A DNA stretch of 64,000 bases. Origin: Thalassotalea_B sp049613795. Lineage in GTDB: Bacteria > Pseudomonadota > Gammaproteobacteria > Enterobacterales > Alteromonadaceae. Of this stretch, positions 42,151-49,261 are shown in pieces. The position numbers and the translations under genes are program-made. The notes below the pieces were generated by a model that was given only the letters and a program-made list of their open reading frames with translations, did not search any database and was not told where the DNA came from. Location of the stretch: NCBI GenBank assembly GCA_049613795.1, contig JBMZCX010000003.1:17954-81953 (forward strand). Reading direction: 5' to 3'. How positions within the stretch are numbered: position 1 is the first letter of the stretch; the number at the start of each line of letters is the position of its first letter.

Positions 42151-43053
42151 ATGACAACAAACCTTTCTGAGCGATCCGATAAACCTTATCGTGGTCGCTT
42201 TGCTCCCTCTCCTTCTGGATTACTCCACTTCGGCTCCTTAATTACCGCATTAGCAAGTTATTTAGACGCACGTAAAAATAATGGTACTTGGTTAGTACGC
42301 ATTGAAGATATTGATCCCCCGAGAGAATTAGCTGGCGCAAGCGATAAAATATTAACAACACTTGATGCTTATGGTCTTCATTGGGATGAGCAAGTGTTAT
42401 ATCAAAGCAAGCAAAGCGAACGATACCTCGCCCTACTTAATCGGCTTCATAAAAGCCACCTTTGCTATTATTGCCAATGTACTCGCGCCAATATCAAAGC
42501 AATAGGCGGAATTTATCAAGGACATTGCCGTACACTCGGTTGTTCATATAACAATGCGGCAATTAGACTGATAAACAATCACCCAACTAGTCACTTTACC
42601 GATATTATTCAAGGGAATGTACGCGGTGATGCTGCTCTGGCACACGAAGATTTTATCATTCATCGTAAAGATGGTCTTTTTGCCTATCAATTAGCGGTAG
42701 TTGCCGACGATATTTATCAAAATATAACTCACATTATTCGAGGCTGCGATTTACTAGAGCCCACCATGAGGCAGTTAACTCTGTTTCAAACACTTGCCAG
42801 TCACACGCCGCAATATGGGCATATACCTTTAGCGGTTACCCGTGAAGGTTTTAAACTCAGTAAACAGAATAACGCCCCTGCTATTGATATTTCAGCCCCA
42901 CAAGCTTCATTGGTCGCAGCGCTTGAATTTTTAGGACAGCAACCTGAAAAATCACTACTTACAGCAAGTGTTAGCCAGATTATTGACTGGGGCATTGCTC
43001 ACTGGTGCATACAGCGCGTTCCAAAAAAGCAAGAAATAGTGATAACAGCGTAA
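42151..43053 (+). CDS. gluQ: Glutamyl-Q tRNA(Asp) synthetase
   Basis: 300 aa, lacking the anticodon-binding half of glutamyl-tRNA synthetase. The HIGH-type motif is SPSGLLHFGSL, followed by ARKNNGTWLVRIEDIDPPRE; four zinc ligands are in CYYCQCTR...CRTLGC; the KMSKS-like loop is FKLSKQN. It attaches Glu to queuosine at position 34 of tRNA-Asp. It begins 13 bp after dksA, as in E. coli. Confidence 0.94.
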   Translation: MTTNLSERSDKPYRGRFAPSPSGLLHFGSLITALASYLDARKNNGTWLVRIEDIDPPRELAGASDKILTTLDAYGLHWDEQVLYQSKQSERYLALLNRLHKSHLCYYCQCTRANIKAIGGIYQGHCRTLGCSYNNAAIRLINNHPTSHFTDIIQGNVRGDAALAHEDFIIHRKDGLFAYQLAVVADDIYQNITHIIRGCDLLEPTMRQLTLFQTLASHTPQYGHIPLAVTREGFKLSKQNNAPAIDISAPQASLVAALEFLGQQPEKSLLTASVSQIIDWGIAHWCIQRVPKKQEIVITA

Positions 43054-43138
43054 TAATTGCTGCTTTTTCATTCTCTTTTTTAGCTGAGTAGTATATTATT
43101 GCGCGGCAATAAATATAGAGTCTGCCAAGGGTATCGTT

Positions 43139-44569
43139 ATTAAAAAAGTCATTAATTTGTGTAAAAAAGTTTTCACAAAAAGTAAAAAAAAATCAAAATC
43201 AATTCAAAATAGCGCAATCCCTAGCGAGCCTCACGTATTAACCCGAGATCAGCACCCTGTTTCGCGCAAATTTATTAGCGCTAATGCACTAAAAGTGCTT
43301 TACCGCCTTAACAATTCAGGTTTTGATGCTTACTTAGTTGGTGGTGGTGTTCGTGACATTTTATTAGGTATTACACCTAAAGACTTTGATATAGCGACTA
43401 ATGCAACCCCTGAGCAAATAAAGGGCCTTTTTAGAAATTGCCGCCTTATTGGCCGACGTTTTCGTTTAGCCCATATTGTCTTTGGTCGAGACATTATTGA
43501 AGTTGCCACATTTCGAGGACATCACGACAATGCCTCTGACAAAGAACAACAATGCCAAAAAACCTCTAAGCAAAGTGAGCATGGCATGCTACTTCGCGAC
43601 AATATTTACGGCTCAATAGAAGAAGACGCTGAACGTAGAGACTTTACCATTAATGCGCTTTACTACAGTGCTAAAGATTTTACCGTACACGACTTTGCTA
43701 ACGGCATTAACGATGTAAACGAGCGACAAATTCGCTTAATTGGCGATCCTGAAACACGCTATAGGGAAGATCCTGTACGAATGTTAAGAGCGATTCGCTT
43801 TGCCACTAAACTAGATATGACCATCAGCAAAGCCACTGAGGGCCCTATTAAGTCATTAGCACCATTGTTAGCGAATATTCCACCCGCGCGCATGTTTGAA
43901 GAATTCAACAAACTGTTTTTATCAGGTAAAGCGTTAGCAAACTTTGAGCAGTTACGTGAATATCAATTATTTGCCTATTTTTTTCCAATTGTAGAGCAGT
44001 CGCTAAAAAGCCAAGACTTTCCTTACTTAGCTCAATTTATTCGTACCGCTTTAACTAATACAGATACTCGTATTAATAATGACAAGCGAGTAACACCTGC
44101 ATTTTTATTCGCGGCAATGTTATGGTATCCACTGCAACAGAAAATAGCGCAGTTAAAAACAACGACAACATTAACACCGCAAGACGCCTTTTTTGAAGCC
44201 TATCATGAAATGATGTCTGAACAGCAACGCAGTATTGCGATACCCAAACGCTTCCAAGCGGTAATGAAGGACATTTGGATATTGCAGGAAAAATTTGAAC
44301 GTCGTGAAGGTAAAAAAGCGTTTAAAGCTCTCGAACATGTGAAATTTAGAGCCGGTTACGACTTTTTATTACTACGTGCTGAAATTGAACAAGAAAACTC
44401 AGCACTAGCAAAACTTGCCCAATGGTGGACTGATTTTCAGCACAGCAACCCAGACACTCAACAGCTTATGGTAAAGTCAGTTGTTAAAACTTCAGGCGCT
44501 AGGCGTACACCACGTAAAAGACGTAAACCTAAAGCTAGTACGGCAAGTGCCACAAACACTTCTGAGTAA
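43139..44569 (+). CDS. pcnB: Poly(A) polymerase I, probable ATT start
   Basis: 476 aa if translation begins at ATT 43139. The first usual start in frame is a TTG at 43157, but the six upstream codons encode KKVINLCKKVF, matching the E. coli N-terminus TRVANFCRKVL, and AAGGG lies seven bases before the ATT. E. coli pcnB is itself known to use AUU. The head domain has LVGGGVRDILLG and PKDFDIATNATP (nucleotidyltransferase Asp pair), RRDFTINALYY and REDPVRMLRAIRFATKL; the C-terminus is basic. It adds poly(A) to RNA 3' ends for decay. Confidence 0.93.
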   Translation: MKKVINLCKKVFTKSKKKSKSIQNSAIPSEPHVLTRDQHPVSRKFISANALKVLYRLNNSGFDAYLVGGGVRDILLGITPKDFDIATNATPEQIKGLFRNCRLIGRRFRLAHIVFGRDIIEVATFRGHHDNASDKEQQCQKTSKQSEHGMLLRDNIYGSIEEDAERRDFTINALYYSAKDFTVHDFANGINDVNERQIRLIGDPETRYREDPVRMLRAIRFATKLDMTISKATEGPIKSLAPLLANIPPARMFEEFNKLFLSGKALANFEQLREYQLFAYFFPIVEQSLKSQDFPYLAQFIRTALTNTDTRINNDKRVTPAFLFAAMLWYPLQQKIAQLKTTTTLTPQDAFFEAYHEMMSEQQRSIAIPKRFQAVMKDIWILQEKFERREGKKAFKALEHVKFRAGYDFLLLRAEIEQENSALAKLAQWWTDFQHSNPDTQQLMVKSVVKTSGARRTPRKRRKPKASTASATNTSE

Positions 44570-44572
44570 ACG

Positions 44573-45067
44573 ATGACATTAGCATATATTGGTCTCGGCA
44601 GTAATTTATCAGACCCTAAACAGCAAATAATTAATGCTTTGGCAGAGCTTAAACACATAGCCAAAAGTGAATTGGTTGCTGTTTCATCGTTATACTTTAG
44701 CCGCCCTATGGGGCCGCAAGATCAACCCGACTATATGAACGCAGTTGCCGCTATTGAAACAACATTAGCTCCTTTAGCATTACTTGATAGCTTACAAGCC
44801 ATTGAAAATAGTGCAGGCCGTGAGCGTAAAGATAATCGCTGGGGCGCTCGAACTCTCGATTTAGATATTTTGTTGTACGGACAAGATGTTATTAAAAGCG
44901 AAAGACTAACAGTGCCTCATTATGGCTTACACTTGAGAGAGTTTGTACTTATACCATTGGCCGAAATAGCGCCCACGCTACTACTGCCAAACGGGAAATC
45001 AATTTCATTACTTGCCGATATTATTGATAAAAATGGCCTACAAGTGCATAGCAAGCTGCTAGAATAA
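44573..45067 (+). CDS. folK: 2-amino-4-hydroxy-6-hydroxymethyldihydropteridine pyrophosphokinase
   Basis: 164 aa. It starts MTLAYIGLGSNLSDPKQQI and contains the signature ENSAGRERKDNRWGARTLDLDILLYG (about 82-107) with the metal-binding DLDILLY. It transfers pyrophosphate from ATP to the pterin in folate synthesis. It begins 3 bp after pcnB, so translation is probably coupled. Confidence 0.96.
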   Translation: MTLAYIGLGSNLSDPKQQIINALAELKHIAKSELVAVSSLYFSRPMGPQDQPDYMNAVAAIETTLAPLALLDSLQAIENSAGRERKDNRWGARTLDLDILLYGQDVIKSERLTVPHYGLHLREFVLIPLAEIAPTLLLPNGKSISLLADIIDKNGLQVHSKLLE

Positions 45068-45108
45068 ATTTACTCAGTTATACTCATTAAAAAATTAGTG
45101 GACATATA

Positions 45109-45903
45109 ATGAAAAAAGTCACCACCGCCACCTTACGTAAAATGAAAGAACAAGGTGAAAAAATATCAACCATTACCGCTTACGATGCCAGCTTTGCCAA
45201 AATATTTGACCAAGCAGGTATACACGCCATATTAATTGGTGACTCTCTAGGGATGGTACTTCAAGGGCAAGACGATACCTTGCCCGTAGATATTGAACAC
45301 ATGGCTTACCATACTCAATGTGTAAAGCGTGGTGTTGAGAAAACGTTAATTATTAGCGATATGCCTTTTATGAGTTATGCCACAACCGAGCAAGCATATA
45401 CCAACGCTGCTAAATTAATGCAAGCTGGTGCGAGTATGGTAAAACTTGAAGGTGGTAAGTGGTTAGTAGACACCATAAAAGGGTTAGTTGAACGTGGTAT
45501 TCCTGTTTGCGCTCACTTAGGGTTAACGCCACAATCAGTTAATGTGTTTGGCGGCTTCAAGGTGCAGGGGCGCGAGCAGACACAAGCTGATGAAATGATC
45601 GAGCATGCAAAATTATTAGAAGCTGCAGGCGCACAACTATTAGTGCTAGAGTGTATCCCGGCAGCCTTAGGTAAAGCAATTTCAGACGCAATTTCAATAC
45701 CTACCATTGGTATAGGCGCGGGTAAAGGCACTGATGGTCAAATTCTTGTGATGCACGATGCTTTAGGCATTTCTTGCAGCTATATGCCTAAATTTTCTCG
45801 TAACTTTTTAATCGATACTGGCGATATTCAAAAAGCCGTTGAACTTTACATTAGCGAAGTCACTCATGGTAATTTCCCTGGTGATGAACACATTTTTAAG
45901 TAG
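45109..45903 (+). CDS. panB: 3-methyl-2-oxobutanoate hydroxymethyltransferase
   Basis: 264 aa, full length. A TIM-barrel enzyme with ITAYDASFAKIFDQAGI, VGDSLGMVLQG-like (IGDSLGMVLQGQD, metal-binding Asp), MVKLEGG and HLGLTPQSVNVFGGFKVQG. It transfers a hydroxymethyl group from methylene-THF to ketoisovalerate, giving ketopantoate, for pantothenate and CoA. It is cotranscribed with panC (9-bp gap). Confidence 0.97.
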   Translation: MKKVTTATLRKMKEQGEKISTITAYDASFAKIFDQAGIHAILIGDSLGMVLQGQDDTLPVDIEHMAYHTQCVKRGVEKTLIISDMPFMSYATTEQAYTNAAKLMQAGASMVKLEGGKWLVDTIKGLVERGIPVCAHLGLTPQSVNVFGGFKVQGREQTQADEMIEHAKLLEAAGAQLLVLECIPAALGKAISDAISIPTIGIGAGKGTDGQILVMHDALGISCSYMPKFSRNFLIDTGDIQKAVELYISEVTHGNFPGDEHIFK

Positions 45904-45912
45904 TAAATAACA

Positions 45913-46773
45913 ATGATAACAACAAGTGAAATAAGCGATGTACGCCAGCAAATAAAACAATGGCACCAACAAGGGCTAACCGTTGCATTTGTACCCACTA
46001 TGGGGAATTTACATGCAGGACACATAGCCTTAGTCACTGAAGCGCACCGCCATGCTGATAAAGTCGTTGCAAGTATTTTTGTTAACCCAATGCAGTTTGG
46101 CGTTAATGAAGATATTGACAGTTACCCACGTACAATGGAAAACGATCAAGCCCAGCTAGTAGCTGCAAGCACAGATTTATTATTCACGCCGACACCTGCC
46201 ATTATTTACCCTAAAGGGCTTGATAAACAAAGCTATATTGATGTTCCCAATGTGTCTGAAGGTTATTGTGGTGAAAGCCGTCCTGGCCATTTTCGTGGTG
46301 TGGCCACCGTTGTATGTAAGCTATTTAATATAGTTCAGCCTGATGTAGCTTGCTTTGGCCTAAAAGACTACCAACAAGTACAGGTTATTCAAACCATGGT
46401 TGAAGACTTGTCTATGCCTGTCACTATTATTCCTGTAGCAACTATTAGAGAAGCGAGTGGGCTTGCTTTAAGCTCTCGTAATGGTTATCTCACCGACGAA
46501 GAAAAGAAAGCCGCTCCAGCATTAAGTCAAAATATACAATGGTTAGCAGAAAAAATTCAGAGTGATACTGATTTCATCGGCTTAGCGAAGCAAGCAGCAA
46601 GTTTTATTAATAATGCGGGACTCAAAACCGACTACATTCATATATGCCATGCAAGAACGCTACAACCAGCCAGTGAAGACGACAGCGAGCTTGTTATCTT
46701 AGCCGCTGCTTATTGCGGAAAAGCGCGCTTAATTGATAATTTACAAGTAACGCTAACAAAAGACAAAAGTTAA
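45913..46773 (+). CDS. panC: Pantothenate synthetase
   Basis: 286 aa. It has the HIGH-like motif PTMGNLHAGHIALV (about 29-42), FVNPMQFG, FGLKDYQQVQVIQTMVEDL and the KMSKS-like SSRNGYL. It joins pantoate and beta-alanine with ATP. It ends the dksA-panC run and is followed by a terminator. Its beta-alanine is probably supplied by the PanP-type decarboxylase encoded 0.5 kb downstream, as panD is not present here. Confidence 0.97.
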   Translation: MITTSEISDVRQQIKQWHQQGLTVAFVPTMGNLHAGHIALVTEAHRHADKVVASIFVNPMQFGVNEDIDSYPRTMENDQAQLVAASTDLLFTPTPAIIYPKGLDKQSYIDVPNVSEGYCGESRPGHFRGVATVVCKLFNIVQPDVACFGLKDYQQVQVIQTMVEDLSMPVTIIPVATIREASGLALSSRNGYLTDEEKKAAPALSQNIQWLAEKIQSDTDFIGLAKQAASFINNAGLKTDYIHICHARTLQPASEDDSELVILAAAYCGKARLIDNLQVTLTKDKS

Positions 46774-46802
46774 CCGGTAAGTTTTCATAATAAAAATCAA
46801 AA

Positions 46803-46833
46803 AAAAGGCCAGACATTACTTGTCTGGCCTTTT
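46803..46833. terminator. Bidirectional terminator between panC and the 49-aa gene
   Basis: AAAAGGCCAGAC (46803-46814) pairs with GTCTGGCCTTTT (46822-46833) around a 7-nt loop: a 12-bp stem with A and T flanks, able to serve both convergent genes. Confidence 0.9.
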
Positions 46834-46849
46834 CTATTATAAATTTTTA

Positions 46850-46999
46850 CTACTCGTATGAGCGTTCTAACCACATAATTTGTGACTTAAGATCCGCTAT
46901 TTCTTCACGAGCTTGCGCTAACTGCTGCTCTACTGCTGTAACATTGAAACTTTGTTCGTCAGCTTGAATCGGTGTAGCTTGACTCTCTGTGTATTGCAT
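46850..46999 (-). CDS. Small coiled-coil protein of unknown function (49 aa)
   Basis: A 49-codon frame with a good ribosome site (GGGAG, 7 bases before ATG). The N-terminal half is polar (MQYTESQATPIQADEQ), the C-terminal half is a heptad-patterned helix (VEQQLAQAREEIADLKSQIM) ending WLERSYE. No signal peptide. It stops 16 bp before a bidirectional terminator, which supports a real monocistronic gene. It resembles SlyX in size and coiled-coil style but lacks its motifs; I do not name it. The 240 bp upstream up to panP hold nothing else I recognise. Confidence 0.7.
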   Translation of the reverse strand: MQYTESQATPIQADEQSFNVTAVEQQLAQAREEIADLKSQIMWLERSYE

Positions 47000-47241
47000 A
47001 ACACTCTCCCACTTGGTAAGTACAGCTGAATTATTACACAGTAACTTACAAAAAGAAAGTTATAAGCTTACGTTTAGTCGCTATTGGTTAAGATAAAAAA
47101 GAGAATTAGTGTAAAAACAAACGGTAAATAGTTGATAATTATCTAATTAAAAATAAACAGGGAGTTAATTAAAAGTGAAACTTATTTTCAAATAACGAAA
47201 GTTTAATAACAAGAAAGTCGCGAATATTTTAACAAAACAAT

Positions 47242-48882
47242 TTATATTGATGACTTTTCAAAAAGCTCAGGTAAGAACTTAATGCTTTCTTTGGCTAATT
47301 CCGCTTGCTCTTGCAAAATATCATTCAATATAGCTTTAGTGGTTAACGGGTTTGCTAGTACCACACGAAAAACGAGTGTTTTGCGGTTATTATATTTAGC
47401 CACCTCAATACGAGTACGCGAAACAAATGATTTTCCATTTTCACGCTGACGCTTTTGAATAAACTTAGTTAGCTGATCAAGTAATTGATTAATCGAGAGT
47501 TGTTCGCTTTCATTGCAATGCTCTAAGTAACGTTGTACTTGATAAGGATTATAACGATAGGTTAGCAAACAAAGTTCAGGTTTAGTAACAAGTTCAAAGT
47601 CGCTATGCTGTTCAATTAATCCTGCATAATAATTGGCTTTATCAATACTCTGATTAATTAACATTTCATATCCAGGGCGACTAATAATATGCAAGCTGGC
47701 ATAAACTAACATTGCCATGCCAGGTCTTGAGCCTTCCAGCGTATGAGAGCCTAAATCTTTTGAGCCCTTACGTAATATATATTCAGCGTGATGTTCAATT
47801 GAACTCGCTAACGCGGGATCTTTAAAAACAACTAAACCTGCGCCCATAGGTACGTACATTTGTTTATGTGCGTCGATAGTAACCGAGTCAGCTAATTCAA
47901 CCCCTTTTAAAATATTTCGGTGTTGATTCGACAACAATGTTGCGCCGCCCCATGCAGCATCAACATGAAAATGGCATGAAAACTCTTGAGCGATATGTGC
48001 CATTTTTTCAAGTGGATCTACATTGCCCGTTTCAGTTGTACCAGCAACACCAACAATACTTAAAATCGCAATATTTTTTTGCTTGAGTTCAGCGCATTTA
48101 TCTCTAAGTTTGTCGCAATCTATTCGGTTATTTTCATCGGTAGGAATAGCAATCACACTATCACGCCCAATGCCTAGTATATCTGCTGATTTTTTTAATG
48201 AATAATGACCGCGACTCGACACCAAAATAACCATGCCATTATATTGATAATGGTTAAGTGCAGCGAATAAGCCTTGCTGCGCCACACCTTTAAAGTCTTT
48301 GTCGGCTTTAAGTAAATTATTACGCGCCACCCAAAGCGCCGTAATATTCGCTACAGTACCACCTGAACAAAATGCACCTAACGAGTGATTAGCGCTATGC
48401 ATCCAGCGTTGATAAAATTCATCTTCTTCTTGGTACACTAAGCGGTGCATCATACCCAATACTTGTCGCTCTAATGGCGTAAACGCTTTCGAGGTTTCAA
48501 TTTTTACAAGGTTTTGATTTAACCCCACCATTAACTTCGATAATGGCAAAATAAAATACGGTAAGGCTGATGTCATGTGCCCAATAAAGCTGGGGCTAGA
48601 AGTGTGTACTGATTGTGCCACCAATTTGTCGAGTAAATGGTGCATATGATCAGAAACATAAGCAGGTTGTTCAGGTAAAGCCGAGCTAGCAAAGTCTTTT
48701 TCAATTGAAGATAATAAGTGATCTTTTGCAACAATATGATCACCCAAAAAACCCGCAAGGTTTTGCGATATTTCTTGTTCAATTCGCCCTAATGTTGAGT
48801 CAGGCGCTTCTGGAATGGTAAAAATGCGATGCAATGATTCTTCAGTAGCATTTGCCGCACGTTTATTAACCGTCATAGACAT
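47242..48882 (-). CDS. panP: PLP-dependent aspartate 1-decarboxylase PanP (probable)
   Basis: 546 aa group II PLP decarboxylase. Key segments: FCSGGTVANITALWVARN (cofactor phosphate), HVDAAWGGATLLS (Asp contacting PLP) and VTIDAHKQMYVPMGAG with the Schiff-base Lys. Length and N-terminus fit the PanP family found in Vibrio and Alteromonadales, shown in Vibrio fischeri to make beta-alanine from aspartate when PanD is absent. Location next to panB-panC supports this. A glutamate decarboxylase-like or other amino-acid activity cannot be excluded by sequence alone. Confidence 0.85.
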   Translation of the reverse strand: MSMTVNKRAANATEESLHRIFTIPEAPDSTLGRIEQEISQNLAGFLGDHIVAKDHLLSSIEKDFASSALPEQPAYVSDHMHHLLDKLVAQSVHTSSPSFIGHMTSALPYFILPLSKLMVGLNQNLVKIETSKAFTPLERQVLGMMHRLVYQEEDEFYQRWMHSANHSLGAFCSGGTVANITALWVARNNLLKADKDFKGVAQQGLFAALNHYQYNGMVILVSSRGHYSLKKSADILGIGRDSVIAIPTDENNRIDCDKLRDKCAELKQKNIAILSIVGVAGTTETGNVDPLEKMAHIAQEFSCHFHVDAAWGGATLLSNQHRNILKGVELADSVTIDAHKQMYVPMGAGLVVFKDPALASSIEHHAEYILRKGSKDLGSHTLEGSRPGMAMLVYASLHIISRPGYEMLINQSIDKANYYAGLIEQHSDFELVTKPELCLLTYRYNPYQVQRYLEHCNESEQLSINQLLDQLTKFIQKRQRENGKSFVSRTRIEVAKYNNRKTLVFRVVLANPLTTKAILNDILQEQAELAKESIKFLPELFEKSSI

Positions 48883-48985
48883 TCACTTGGTATTGCCAAA
48901 TAAGGCAATTAAACTATTGATAATAAGTGCGGCACTTTAATAAAATTTAGTGCAAATGTCTTGTGTTTTTCGCGAAATTTGCGAC

Positions 48986-49084
48986 TTATGCCACTAAAGA
49001 TGCAATATAAACTAATGCTAATTCAACCAAAACCAAACTACTGAAGGCCATCATTAATACATTTTTTTTAATACTGTTAGTCAT
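48986..49084 (-). CDS. Possible small membrane protein (32 aa)
   Basis: A short frame reading MTNSIKKN followed by a hydrophobic stretch of about 23 residues (VLMMAFSSLVLVELALVYIA, then SLVA), i.e. a polar, basic N-terminus and a single helix. AGGATGAG lies eight bases before the ATG; an alternative ATG at 49093 adds three residues. Hydrophobicity and spacing look like a real microprotein, but at this length chance is possible. The remaining intergenic sequence (48883-49261) shows nothing else clear. Confidence 0.4.
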   Translation of the reverse strand: MTNSIKKNVLMMAFSSLVLVELALVYIASLVA

Positions 49085-49261
49085 CTTGCTCATCCTACAA
49101 ATAAAGTTAATCAATAGGTATCAAGTTTCATTCCAACACCATAACCAACTGATAGATAAAGAAATAAGGCAAAACCCGCTTACTTAAACTTTAGAGAAAG
49201 TGAATAAATTAACTAACAATTAGTCTTTATCACTAAATAATAATTCACCAACGCTCTTTTC

